From Hondaea fermentalgiana (lineage: Eukaryota; Sar; Bigyra; Thraustochytrida; Thraustochytriidae), in NCBI GenBank assembly GCA_014084085.1, contig NPFB01000040.1, positions 427,699 through 491,698 on the forward strand: DNA of 64,000 nucleotides, written 5' to 3'. Position 1 is the first letter of the stretch. Each line of letters opens with the position of its first letter. Of this stretch, positions 48,142-57,790 are shown one piece after another. The position numbers and the translations under genes were made by a program. Below the pieces are notes generated by a model that had not been told where the DNA came from, ran no database searches, and saw nothing but the letters and a program-made list of their open reading frames with translations.

Positions 48142-49418
48142 TGCCTTCTCGTTTCCGTCGGATTGGCGGGAGAAGAAGTGAGGGGAATGTCCAGACTGGC
48201 TGGCTACGGAACGTGCACCAAGCTTTTGCGCAAGTCAAGTCAAGTCAAGTCAAGTCGAGTCGCACCTCAGCAGCGCAATACAACGCTCCAACACGGACAC
48301 GTGGCCACTCCCCGTATACCTAAACGCTCCCTATGCTCAATCTCCGTGCGCTCGCTTTCCGCGTGCGCAGGCAGCAGGATCGGAAACTTGTGAATGAATT
48401 GATTGCAACGAACCCCCGCCCGCGCTCTCTTCGCGCGCGCTGTCCTCGCCAGCAAACCAGACCGAGAGCGCGCCAGCCCAGCCGCGCCGCGGCGCCGTCT
48501 GCTTCCCGCCCCCGCCGCGCGGGCTCGGCCTCCGCGTCCGCGCCGCCCGGCCGCCCCGCCTCGGTCCCGCTCTGCCTGCCCCTTCTGCCTGCCTCCTTGC
48601 TCTCTTCCCGCTCTCCGCGGAACCGACGCAGAACGCGCGAGGAACCGATGCTGCGCCCGCGCCGCGGCGTGCGCAACGCGTTTCGGCCGTCCTTGAGCGT
48701 AAAGCGTGGCGGTACGACGAGCTATAGGCGTGGGATTCGAACTGGGCCTGGTTGTGTACACAGTCGAAGTCGCGGCGTATACTGTAGAGTATAGGTCGTT
48801 TCGGGGTTGTGCGCGAGTGTGCACTGCGCGTGTGCACGCGCGCGGCGCCTGTGCGCGCAGTGTGGCGGCGCGTTTAGCGCAGTGTGGGCGGCGGCGCGCA
48901 AGTGGAGAATGGGCCGGGGAAAGGGCAGAATGGACGGGAGCCGCGAGGCTCGCGGCGCAAGCGCGGCGCGCGCCCAAGTGGCTCGGGCCTGCGCTGCGCT
49001 GCGCTGCTGCGCGGCGCGGCGCGGGCGCGGCGCCCCGGCGGAGGAGGGACGCACGCGGGCGGGACGGAGCCGCCGTCGGCCCGTCAGTCGGCCGGTCGGT
49101 CGCGGGCGCGGGCGGGAGGGAGCGGAGCGGTCGGCGCTGGCGGTACGAATGAATGAGACAGACAGACTGCGCGCGCGCACGCGTCCGAATGGTCCTAGGG
49201 TTTGCGGTAAGAAAAGGGTAAGAGCGGCACGCGCGCGCACGTGCCGGCCGGGTCGAGCAGCAAATCGTGAATAACAGGCAGGCAGCCACACCGAGCGAGC
49301 GCTTCTCGCGGGGTCGCGCGGTCGGTCGGTCGGTCGGTCGGTTCGTGGGCGGCGGTACGCCTCGCGCAACGGCAGGCAGCGAGGCACGTACGCGAGCAGA
49401 AGCAGAAGCCAAGCCAAG
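48142..49418. other. CpG-rich divergent promoter region
   Basis: Very GC-rich from about 48420 to 49400, so long frames are open on both strands by composition (for example 48267-49412 minus). None looks like protein. A CAAGT repeat lies at 48231-48262. A TTCGAAT element near 48735 resembles a tRNA T-loop, but the flanking bases cannot form the stem. Confidence 0.5.
48231..48262. repeat. (CAAGT)n pentanucleotide repeat
   Basis: Five exact units and one CGAGT variant, 90 bases upstream of the Kelch-BTB start codon. Confidence 0.9.
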
Positions 49419-52400
49419 ATGATGCGGCGACTGAGCCTGCGCGGCAGCATCCGCAAGAGCAAGGCGAGCAAGCGCACGCCCGAGGAGCTCGAGGCGCTGC
49501 CGCGGCTGTCGGAGCTTGGGTCACGCACGTACAAGGAGCAGGCTATCAGCTTCTTGAACGCGTTCTGGAGCAAGGCGTGCGTCTTTGCAGAGAACCCGGA
49601 CAAGTGCGAGACGGTCTGGGAGTACTACCACCAATGCGTCAAGATCGACACCGAGGGCGAGAAGGGCCATGAGCTCAACGAGCAGCAGGCGCACATCTTC
49701 TTTGAACGCGTGGGCAAGACCATGACCGTACCCGAAATGCGGCGCGTGTTGCGCAAAATCGACCTGGACTTTAACAAACACGTGTCCCTGATCGAGCTCC
49801 TCATCCATGCCTTTGGTGTGGACTGGATGGAACTCGCCAACGCGCCCCAAGGCGACGACTCGGACGCCGCGCGCCTTGAGCAGGCCCAGGGCAATGTCGA
49901 CAAGGCCAAGGCCGCTCTCGAGGACTGCAGCAGGAAGGCCGACCTTCTCAAGCAGGAGGAACAGGCCGCTAAGGAGGCCGCAGACCGCGCCGCCGCGGCC
50001 GTAGAACAGATCAAGGAGGCCGAGGAAGCCGCAACCAAGGCCGAGGAAGACGCTGCCGAGGGCGAGAAGGAAGCCGCTGCCCAGGAAGACGAGGCCCTGC
50101 AGCGTGAGCAAGAGGCCCGCGACGCCGAGGCTGCGGCAGTCGAAGAGGAAAACACTGCCGCCACTCTCGAAGAGGAAGCCATTGCCGGAGAGAGCGCGGC
50201 CGTGCAAGCCGAGGCGGAAAGCGAAGCGGCCAAGCAGGATGCCGCAGACGCCGAGCAAGCCGCCAAGGAATCCGAAGCAGATGCCGTCGCCGCACTCGAG
50301 GCGAGTCGCGCAGCTGCCGAAGCGGCCAAGGCCGCAGCCGCCAAGGCCGTCGAGGCCGAGCGCGTGGCAAAAGAGGCGCAGCAGGACGCCCTCGACGAGG
50401 AGCAAAAGGCCAAGGAGCGCGAAGCTGAAGCCACTGACGCGGAAAAGATCGCCAAGCTCGGCGAGGCCCAGGCCGTGACTGCGGAAGAGCGTGCCAAGCA
50501 AAATGAACAAGCCGCAGCAGATGCCGAGGCCCGGGCCGAGGAGGCTCGTCTCGAAGCGGTGAGCAAGGAGAAGGAGGCCAAAGCCGCCGAAAAGGATGCC
50601 ATCGATGCCGAGGTAAAGGCGCGAGGCATCAAGAAGAAGGCCGAGGCCGCTGTCAAGGAGGCCCTGAAGCGCGAACAGGCCGCCAAGGAAATCGAAGACA
50701 AGGCCATGGCTGTGGCCGCCAAGGCCGCAGAGCGTGAAGAGATGGCCCGCACCAAGGAAGAAGAGGCCGTCGCCGCCGAGGCGAGTGCCGTGGACGAGGA
50801 GGCGCACGCCGTGGAACAGGAGCAGCAGGCCATTCAGGCCGAGGCCGATGCCGCCGAGGCCAAAAAGGAAACCAAGCGCCAGGAGACTGCCGCGGTCAAG
50901 CTTGAAAAAGTGGCCAACGACGCGCTCGCTGCCGCGCGCAAGGTCGAGGCCGGGGCTGTCGCCAAGGAAAATGCCGCTGCCGCCAAGGAGTCCGTCTTTG
51001 CCGAGGCTGAGGCCAAGGCCGTCAGCGCCGAGCAGGCCATGCGCGACCTCGAGGACGAGATCCAATCCGCCATCGATGCCGTCGAGGAAACCAAGCGTAG
51101 CATGGCGGAGCGCAAGGCAGAGCTCCGCCGCACTGCAGAGGACCCTTCTACCGGCATCGTCAAAAGGAACCGCGCGCTTAACATGCTCGCACAGTTGGAA
51201 GCCCAGGAGGACCCGCTCCCGCTGCAGCAAGCCAAACTTACCAACGAAGCCCTCCTGCGAAAGCAGGCGCCGCTCACCGAGGAGGCTCGCGTCGCACGTG
51301 AACAAGCACAGCGCGCTCGCGCACCTTTTGAGAAGGCGCGTCGCATTGCGGAGGACGAGCGCGAAAAGGCGTCGGCGGCAGCCCACGCCGCAGACGAGAA
51401 ACGCGCTGCGGCCGAGGAGCAGCGCGCCGCCGCAAATGATGCCGTGCGCCGCAGCGAGGAGGCACACGAGGACGCCGTCCACCAGCGAGCCGCTGCCGTC
51501 GAGGCGCGTAAAAAGGCTGCATCCGAGCGCAAGCTTGCTGTGGATTCGCGCTCGCTCGCGCAGCAGAGCCGCAAGGCTGCGGCGGCTTCACGCGAGGCCT
51601 CTGACAAGGCTGCCCGTCTTGCCGAGACCTCGCGTCAGACGGCCGAGAGCTCGCGCATGGCGGCCACGGCCACTAGCGAGGCTGCTCAAATGATGAGCGA
51701 CGAGGCAGAGCTCACTCGCGAGCGTGCCGTGGCCGCCACGGATGCCGCGCACTCGGCCCTCATCGAAGCCAACATTGCCAAGGAGGAGGCCAGCGAGGAG
51801 CGCAAGGACGCCGTCGCTGCTCGCCAGGTCGCCGAGTCGGAGCGCAAGGCAGCCGCAGCACAGCGCGCCGAGGCCGAGGCCAAGCGTGCCACCGCACAAG
51901 AGCAGGCCCGTCACGCCCAGGAACAACGTGATGCTGCCACTTCGCGTGCCGATGAAGCCGAAGCCCAGCGCGTACGCGTTTCCGAGCAGGAGGAGCGCGC
52001 TCTCAAGGCCGCCGCCAACGCAGAACAAATTCGTGCCGATGCCGTGCAGCCTCGTGTTGATGCCGAGGCTGCACTCGCGGCTTCTACCGAGGCCCTCGAG
52101 CATGCGCGTGAACAGCGTCAGGCTGCCGTCGATGCTCGCGCTCGTGCACAGGATCAGCTTGCCGCGCAAAAGAGTGCTCGCGCCGATGCGCAGAGCGCCC
52201 TCGAGGAAGCAGAGCACCAGCGCAAGGCTGCTCAGGACGCTCGGCAGGCTGCCCAGGAGCTCCTTGACGCCTCGCGTGAGGCTCGCGAAGAGGTCGCCCG
52301 AGCCCGTGAGGACGCCGAGAGCGCACAGGAAGAGGCCGACGAGGCCTCGCGTGCCGCTGAGGCCCCTCGCGCCGCTGCCGAGGAAGCCGTCGCTAGCTCG

Positions 52401-52559
52401 GTCAAGGTCTTTGCCAAGGCGTCTGCCTTTATGGAGAAGTTCAAGGCCGAGAGCGACGACGCCTCGGACCAGGGTCGGATCTGGTGGATGGATCGCGAAC
52501 TCACCGAAGCCAAAAAGTTTATGAGCCCCAAGCAGCTTGAGCAATACGAAGATTACTAA
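49419..52559 (+). CDS. Giant Ala/Glu-rich helical protein with N-terminal EF-hand
   Basis: A 1046-residue protein. The first 30 residues are basic (Arg/Ser/Lys). Residues about 35-140 form a helical domain that ends in an EF-hand-like loop IDLDFNKHVSLIE: Asp, Asp, Asn, Ser and Glu occupy ligand positions 1, 3, 5, 9 and 12, though position 6 is Lys instead of Gly, so calcium binding is plausible. Residues about 150-1000 are an uninterrupted Ala/Glu/Lys/Arg helix with near-regular AEAE-type heptads, the composition of a long single helix or coiled coil (TolA-like). The end (QGRIWWMDRELTEAKKFMSPKQLEQYEDY) is a small non-helical cap. Similar EF-hand-plus-coil proteins occur in protists and may be cytoskeletal or cortical. 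Codon choice creates a 653-codon antisense frame, taken as a shadow. Confidence 0.8.
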   Translation: MMRRLSLRGSIRKSKASKRTPEELEALPRLSELGSRTYKEQAISFLNAFWSKACVFAENPDKCETVWEYYHQCVKIDTEGEKGHELNEQQAHIFFERVGKTMTVPEMRRVLRKIDLDFNKHVSLIELLIHAFGVDWMELANAPQGDDSDAARLEQAQGNVDKAKAALEDCSRKADLLKQEEQAAKEAADRAAAAVEQIKEAEEAATKAEEDAAEGEKEAAAQEDEALQREQEARDAEAAAVEEENTAATLEEEAIAGESAAVQAEAESEAAKQDAADAEQAAKESEADAVAALEASRAAAEAAKAAAAKAVEAERVAKEAQQDALDEEQKAKEREAEATDAEKIAKLGEAQAVTAEERAKQNEQAAADAEARAEEARLEAVSKEKEAKAAEKDAIDAEVKARGIKKKAEAAVKEALKREQAAKEIEDKAMAVAAKAAEREEMARTKEEEAVAAEASAVDEEAHAVEQEQQAIQAEADAAEAKKETKRQETAAVKLEKVANDALAAARKVEAGAVAKENAAAAKESVFAEAEAKAVSAEQAMRDLEDEIQSAIDAVEETKRSMAERKAELRRTAEDPSTGIVKRNRALNMLAQLEAQEDPLPLQQAKLTNEALLRKQAPLTEEARVAREQAQRARAPFEKARRIAEDEREKASAAAHAADEKRAAAEEQRAAANDAVRRSEEAHEDAVHQRAAAVEARKKAASERKLAVDSRSLAQQSRKAAAASREASDKAARLAETSRQTAESSRMAATATSEAAQMMSDEAELTRERAVAATDAAHSALIEANIAKEEASEERKDAVAARQVAESERKAAAAQRAEAEAKRATAQEQARHAQEQRDAATSRADEAEAQRVRVSEQEERALKAAANAEQIRADAVQPRVDAEAALAASTEALEHAREQRQAAVDARARAQDQLAAQKSARADAQSALEEAEHQRKAAQDARQAAQELLDASREAREEVARAREDAESAQEEADEASRAAEAPRAAAEEAVASSVKVFAKASAFMEKFKAESDDASDQGRIWWMDRELTEAKKFMSPKQLEQYEDY

Positions 52560-53069
52560 GTGGGCGGGCGCGTCTGGTCGTTTCTGCGCGATGATGATTC
52601 GTGATATACCACCCGCCGAAATTTTCCTGTCCTCCCTGCTTCACTGCCTGCCTGCAAGTATATGTCATTCGTCGCGTGGTAGATAGGCAGGTAGAATCGA
52701 CAAGTTGTATTTTGTTGTTGTGTTTCCGTCATCCTCCTTTCCCCATTCTTGCTATTACCAATCTACTAGCTGTCTGTCTGCAAGCTTTCACGGTCGCCAT
52801 GATCCGGAAAATAGACCACTTACGAAAACCCGTTGAGCCCTTTGCGCTTGCTCTCCTCAAGGGCTTGTCTTCCCTTTCCTTTGTCAGAGTAAGCCATCCC
52901 GTCCCATCCTACACCATCCCAAACCATAGTGCTGCCTCTCAAGTTCTAGGCGAGACGCACGCTGCAGCGCTCTCGGTCAGGCCAGGTCGCGCGTCGGCTG
53001 CGCTTGCGCAGACACCGCTCCGTCCTCAGCCTAAACGTGCACGCACCGTGCGAGATCATCCGAGACTTG
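52560..53069. other. Intergenic region
   Basis: 3' flank of the helical protein and promoter of the EGF-repeat gene. No gene is seen. The frame upstream of 53070 starts only at TTG. Confidence 0.5.
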
Positions 53070-55304
53070 ATGACCGCGACCAGCCAGCGTCCGGTGCAGC
53101 TTGGCGCGCGGAGACGGAGAGCACGACGCCCCGATGCGTCCCAGCGCAGCGCATGCTGGGCAGCCGTCATCGCCGTGCTCGCGTTGACGTGGACCGCAAC
53201 ACAAGATGCGCTGACAGCAGAAGGAAGACCGTGCTCGAACGCGTGTTCTGGTCATGGGCAATGCGTGCTCTCCGAGACGGATGGGGCATATTGCACCTGT
53301 GTAAGAGGCTTCAACACGAGCGAAGGTCCAGACTGTTCGTTCAGGGAGTGCCCAAAGGACGTTGCGTGGTGGGACTTTGCCACCGCTGACGATGTGGCAC
53401 ACGCCGAGGTGGCCTGCAGTAACATGGGCGTTTGCGACGAAACATCTGGACAGTGCGACTGTCAAGACGGCTTTGAAGGCATTGCATGCGAGCGGCTTTC
53501 GTGTCCAGTGACCAATGGCAAAGTATGCATGGGTCGAGGACGATGCATGTCGCTCCGAGAGGCTGCAGAAACCAAGGACGATGCCACCTTGTTTCGTGAT
53601 ACAACGTATACGCGTTGGGATGCAGACAAAATTTACGGCTGCGTCTGCGATCCTGGATTTACCGGGTACGACTGCTCGCTGAGAACGTGCACAGAAGGTA
53701 TAGATATCATCAACGGAGCCTATCTGAGTGAAATTCAGATCCTCGATTGTTCGTGCCCGACGAATTGCGACGGCTATTTTTACCTCAACTTTCGATCGCA
53801 ATCCGTCAAAATTTTACATTCGGACTCGGACACGGAGCTCAAGGCAAGTCTCGAGTCGCTTGAAGCCATCGTTTCAGTCGATGTCACCCTATATGGAGGG
53901 TCGACCGTATGCGATAATGACGGCGTGAGTGCTGAAATCACCTTTCGCAACTTACCTGGCGACCTGCCCGACATGATCATCACTGGCGACTCGTACCTTA
54001 CAAGCGACGGCGGAGCCACCAGCGTCAGTATGGTCACTAGTGGCTCAGCTGGATCGCAAGGCGGAACCTCTCGTGACGGAACAGCTCCAGTTACTGAATG
54101 CTCTGGGCGTGGATACTGCAATCGACAGTTTGGCTCGTGCTGGTGCCAGAACACCAACGTCGCTTCCACTGGTGGGCTTTTCGAGGCATCAGATGGCGAG
54201 GGAAACGCTGGCACGCGCGACGACTGCGGCAAAATCACCACCACCCCAACCGCGTGCCCCTTTGCTGACAATGGCTCGGGAACGCCAACCGAATGTGCGA
54301 GCCAAGGAACGTGTGACCCATCCACCTATCGTTGCTCTTGCAACGCGGGTTATACGGGCCACAACTGCATGCTCTTGACCTGTCCGAGCGGGCCGGCTTG
54401 GTTTGCGGAGCCGACCATGTCAAACTCTGTGCATGCAACCGCAGAGTGCTCTAATATGGGTATTTGCGACCGTGAAACTGGATTGTGCAGCTGCAAGTCC
54501 GGATTTACAGGCAACGCATGTCAGCTGCTTGCGTGTCCTGGGGCCGAGGAAGGTAACACCTGCAATGGCCATGGAACATGCTACAACATGCAACAGCTCG
54601 CCATGCTCTCGCTCGAAAACGGCGAACTTCGGGGCGTCACTTATGGAACAGTTCCTGACGAGGACAACTGGGACTACAACTCAATTCAGGGCTGCTACTG
54701 CGACGACGCTTATTTTCATGGGCCATTTGGTTGGGACTTTTCCTCATTTAGCGCAAGTTACGATTGTACCAAGCTTTCATGTCCCTATGGCGATAATCCT
54801 CAAACCACGGGCCAGGTTAACGAGGTGCAGACGATGACTTGCATTGCCACTGCCGGCACATTTCAAGTGAGCTTTAGACAGGATTTTTCAGCAGATATTC
54901 CGTACGATGCTACTGTCGCTCAGTTTCGGGCCTACCTTCAGGCTCTTTACTCGATCAATGAGGTAGCTGTATCTTTTGATAGCGGCTCGACGGTCTGCTC
55001 TTCAGGTGCAGGAACGGTGTCGACACTATCCTTTAAGGTTCCTGGAGATTTGCCTTTGCTCACGGCCGATACAACTCAGCTCACAGGATCAATCTCGTTT
55101 GAAGAATCTGTTCAGGGTACCACGGAGTTCATTGAATGCTCTGGTCAAGGGACTTGCGATCGTTCGACGGGTATTTGCGATTGTTTTCCTGGCTATTCGT
55201 CGAGCGATGGTTCTGGCGACGGTGTTACGGTTGGCCAGCGCGGCGACTGTGGCGCCATGTTGATTTTTGCAAGTGCTCAAGATGAGGACGCGGAGACCTT
55301 GTAA
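53070..55304 (+). CDS. Secreted EGF-repeat (tenascin-like) protein with duplicated internal module
   Basis: A 744-residue protein. After a 29-residue basic start comes a hydrophobic segment (about 30-45) that is a signal peptide or anchor. EGF-type units of the stramenopile style (CSxxGxCDxxTGxCxCxxGFxGxxC) recur from about 50 to the end, at least six of them. Two copies of an approximately 90-residue beta-rich module are interleaved (about 220-310 and 584-674). Each has a variable strand, then a GSTVC segment, and ends in PGDLP. Such proteins are cell-surface or matrix adhesion proteins. No C-terminal membrane helix or GPI signal is seen; the end (SAQDEDAETL) may be the true end of a secreted protein or hide a splice site. 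The ATG at 53070 is preferred over an upstream TTG. Confidence 0.75.
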   Translation: MTATSQRPVQLGARRRRARRPDASQRSACWAAVIAVLALTWTATQDALTAEGRPCSNACSGHGQCVLSETDGAYCTCVRGFNTSEGPDCSFRECPKDVAWWDFATADDVAHAEVACSNMGVCDETSGQCDCQDGFEGIACERLSCPVTNGKVCMGRGRCMSLREAAETKDDATLFRDTTYTRWDADKIYGCVCDPGFTGYDCSLRTCTEGIDIINGAYLSEIQILDCSCPTNCDGYFYLNFRSQSVKILHSDSDTELKASLESLEAIVSVDVTLYGGSTVCDNDGVSAEITFRNLPGDLPDMIITGDSYLTSDGGATSVSMVTSGSAGSQGGTSRDGTAPVTECSGRGYCNRQFGSCWCQNTNVASTGGLFEASDGEGNAGTRDDCGKITTTPTACPFADNGSGTPTECASQGTCDPSTYRCSCNAGYTGHNCMLLTCPSGPAWFAEPTMSNSVHATAECSNMGICDRETGLCSCKSGFTGNACQLLACPGAEEGNTCNGHGTCYNMQQLAMLSLENGELRGVTYGTVPDEDNWDYNSIQGCYCDDAYFHGPFGWDFSSFSASYDCTKLSCPYGDNPQTTGQVNEVQTMTCIATAGTFQVSFRQDFSADIPYDATVAQFRAYLQALYSINEVAVSFDSGSTVCSSGAGTVSTLSFKVPGDLPLLTADTTQLTGSISFEESVQGTTEFIECSGQGTCDRSTGICDCFPGYSSSDGSGDGVTVGQRGDCGAMLIFASAQDEDAETL

Positions 55305-55333
55305 TGATTTTGAGACTTGGATAGATATATGGA

Positions 55334-55360
55334 TAGAGAGAGAGAGAGAGAGAGAGAGAA
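55334..55360. repeat. (GA)n microsatellite
   Basis: A dinucleotide run in the short gap after the EGF-repeat gene. A second GA run lies at 55785-55809. Confidence 0.85.
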
Positions 55361-55452
55361 AGCAACTAACGAAAGAGTACACCATCAAAGCTAGATAAAT
55401 AAACTTCGTTCCTTGTTTGACCTGCAGCCAAGAAGTGGCGGTCACGATAGGC

Positions 55453-55629
55453 CTAGCGATACAGACGCTCCGTAAGGCGATAGCCAACGTGCTTGATACG
55501 CCCAGAGCGCTTACGAGCCTTATTGGAGTGCTTGGATCGATGCATCGCCTTGGCAATCTTCAGCGTGTGCTTCCATGCGTGTGCGGATCCGGAGGAATAA
55601 GGCCTTCCTCGATTGGGACCTCGAGCCAT
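55453..55629 (-). CDS. Small basic protein of 58 residues
   Basis: From the ATG at 55629 the product is 58 residues, with Lys, Arg and His making over a third ('HAWKHTLKIAKAMHRSKHSNKARK' region, ending TERLYR). The composition resembles small ribosomal or RNA-binding proteins, but no family is recognised. The frame is open upstream to 55731 with an Arg/Cys/Phe-Ser stretch that could be a mitochondrial presequence fed by a missed exon. The stop codon overlaps a TAGGCCTA palindrome (55448-55455). It lies convergent to the EGF-repeat gene. Confidence 0.4.
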   Translation of the reverse strand: MARGPNRGRPYSSGSAHAWKHTLKIAKAMHRSKHSNKARKRSGRIKHVGYRLTERLYR

Positions 55630-56098
55630 TGTATTGTGGTAAGCCTTGTGAAAATTTTTCGTCACTTCAATCGAGAAACATCGTCGCGTCGCAGCTACAC
55701 CTACTGCGAGAACGCTCACCGATAAAGCCAAGTCTCTTGGTTAGTCTGGTCCTGACTCCAAGGCCGGCGTGGCCAACAAAATAGAGCGGGAGAGAGAGAG
55801 AGAGAGTCCACGAAGCAACTCCACAGTGCGTGCCCACAGTAGAAAGCTGGCCTTGCTTTCCCTTTTGGAGCCAAAATGGACTCTGCCCGGCGCGGGCTCT
55901 GCTGGATGGAGCTGCGCGAACAGGATGCGCGCGAGCACGCGCGGGACTGGCAGGTGCTTCGGGAGAGGAGCAGAAAGCAAAGGCGGAGAGGCTTGCTTGC
56001 TCGCTCGCTCGCTGGCTCGCTCTCTCTCCCGCGCAAGGCGCGCAGGCCCAAGGGTCTGGCAGTCTAGCTGACTGGCCGCAGCCGCGTAGAGAGAGAAG
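55630..56098. other. Divergent promoter region
   Basis: Promoter region of the small basic gene (minus) and the unknown gene at 56099 (plus). It holds a GA run and GCTTGCTCGCTCG repeats near 55995-56030. No gene is seen. Confidence 0.45.
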
Positions 56099-57790
56099 AT
56101 GGCGCCCCCGATGCACGACGAGCTCAAGTCGACCTCGCGGCACTTCATCGTGGCGGTCGCACTACAAGCGCAAGAGAAACCAGTCACGGCGGTAGACGAA
56201 CTCAAACGCGGCGTGCGCAAGGAGTACCCCATCAAGTACTTGGAGGAGATTGGCGCAGTGCCGACGCCGCAAAATATTGCCCTCGTAGAGAAAGAAATGG
56301 GCATTGACACCAACTGCAAAGTCTCGGCGGCGTGGAAGTCCCGTGGGTCGGTCCACGACTCTTTGTACGTGGCCCCCAAGTTCCCGAACCAGTCTCTCGA
56401 CGCAGCCGCCGCCGCTGCCGCAGCCGAGGGAGGCGAAACGTTACATGCAAAGGAGATTGCCGGCAACACGTCCGCGGCATCTTCGAGTCTGACTGGGACA
56501 CCGCTGGACTTTGCCATCGTAAATGCCTCGCTTGCGCGCCAAGAACAAGCCATGCTTGATAAAGTTAAAGTGCAACGCTACATGCGCCCGGAGGCGCGCA
56601 ACAAGACGCAGCGGCAGCACTTTCCAGGAAGACGCCGTCAACGACCACTTCGGCCCGGAAAAACTCTCTATGACAACAGCAAAGACGAGAGCAGGTCTGG
56701 CGATGACCTTATCAACGACCATGGAGATGTTGAAGCAACGATTGCCTTTCTCGAGGCGATTTTGAACGAGGGTGACAAGGGCCTCTTGCTGGACGGCACA
56801 CAGGAGTTGGCCGATCCAGACGCGGATCCAAACACTGCAAGTACAAGCCAGCAGCGGCGGGCTCGGGGCGTAAAGCTGAAATTACGCTTTCACTCGGTCG
56901 ATGAGCTCAAGGCAGACTTTGCAGCCCTCGATGTCCTGAATGGTGCCGAAGCAATGTCATTGACTGTCCCGCGCAGTCTCCGATTGGATCAAGACATCGG
57001 CAAGCCGTGCGTGCTGGAGCGCATTCCACTCACAGCAGCCATGATGGAGGAACTCCAGGAACCATTAACGTTGGTTTTGGGTCGGCATCGAGAACAGCTC
57101 GAAAACGTTTTGAAGGAGCTCAACCTTCTTTGCCTTCGCGCCAATTTGGGCGGGCTCATCCAGGTGGGGCCCGTGCTAAACATCGTTGACCATGCATGCA
57201 TGCTCGTTTTCCGGCAGATCTTGCTCAAACACATTGATGCGGATGGACTTGGTGCCTCGCGAGAGCTTCCGGACGCTGCAGCATGCCGATCAGCTCTTTT
57301 GGCAAGTTTCCGACGTCATCGCACATCGGAGGCACTGTTCGCAACACGCGTCCTTGTTGACGTCTTTTTCTTTTCTGTTTATCGCAATTCGATGGCTGAG
57401 CTAGCGTGCAACGAGACGCAGCGAGCCAAGGTGATGAAACAACAAGTACAACAGTCGCAACGACGAATGCAAACAGAAGACACAATGGCAGGTCTGGAAG
57501 ACTGCGAGTTTGCCTTGCGAGAGAAATTGCGCCGCCAGGAGCAGCTTGCGCGTAGCACAGAGCTATCCAAGCTGTACAACCCGGCACGATGCAAGGTTGA
57601 CGCCCTCCTTTGTGGCATTCTGGACAAAAGCATGCTGCTCCGCCTGAGTCCAGGGCTTTCAGGGCATACAACGCGACGTCTGCCATCGTTGAAAGCCATT
57701 TGTGGGCACGGTCAAGGCAGCACTCACGCCCGACTATTGCGACTCAAGACCACGTCAGACATTGGTTTGGCTTCGTCTAGCTGTGCTTGA
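56099..57790 (+). CDS. Protein of unknown function
   Basis: A 563-residue protein with no recognised family. The first 90 residues look globular ('SRHFIVAVALQAQEKPVTAVDELKRG' region), followed by a poly-Ala run (about 102-110), an Arg/Gln-rich basic patch (190-215) and an acidic/Ser region. The C-terminal half (about 260-500) is helical with many Leu and Cys and no membrane segment. The end is Ser/Thr-rich and overlaps the kinase gene on the other strand by 14 bases (57777-57790). The overlapped tail might be an over-extension if a splice site was missed. Confidence rests on the long frame and consistent codon use. Confidence 0.55.
   Translation: MAPPMHDELKSTSRHFIVAVALQAQEKPVTAVDELKRGVRKEYPIKYLEEIGAVPTPQNIALVEKEMGIDTNCKVSAAWKSRGSVHDSLYVAPKFPNQSLDAAAAAAAAEGGETLHAKEIAGNTSAASSSLTGTPLDFAIVNASLARQEQAMLDKVKVQRYMRPEARNKTQRQHFPGRRRQRPLRPGKTLYDNSKDESRSGDDLINDHGDVEATIAFLEAILNEGDKGLLLDGTQELADPDADPNTASTSQQRRARGVKLKLRFHSVDELKADFAALDVLNGAEAMSLTVPRSLRLDQDIGKPCVLERIPLTAAMMEELQEPLTLVLGRHREQLENVLKELNLLCLRANLGGLIQVGPVLNIVDHACMLVFRQILLKHIDADGLGASRELPDAAACRSALLASFRRHRTSEALFATRVLVDVFFFSVYRNSMAELACNETQRAKVMKQQVQQSQRRMQTEDTMAGLEDCEFALREKLRRQEQLARSTELSKLYNPARCKVDALLCGILDKSMLLRLSPGLSGHTTRRLPSLKAICGHGQGSTHARLLRLKTTSDIGLASSSCA

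Noticed and set aside
48713..48800. tRNA-like T-loop TTCGAAT on the minus strand
   Set aside because: The five bases on each side (CCCAG and CCCAC) cannot pair, and no acceptor stem or anticodon arm could be drawn.
48267..49412. 381-codon minus-strand frame in GC-rich region
   Set aside because: Arg/Ala/Pro/Ser composition follows from high GC; several other frames in the same stretch are open too.
49521..51482. 653-codon open frame antisense to the Ala/Glu-rich gene
   Set aside because: It arises from GCC/GAG/AAG codon bias on the other strand; its product is Leu/Gly-rich without any domain.
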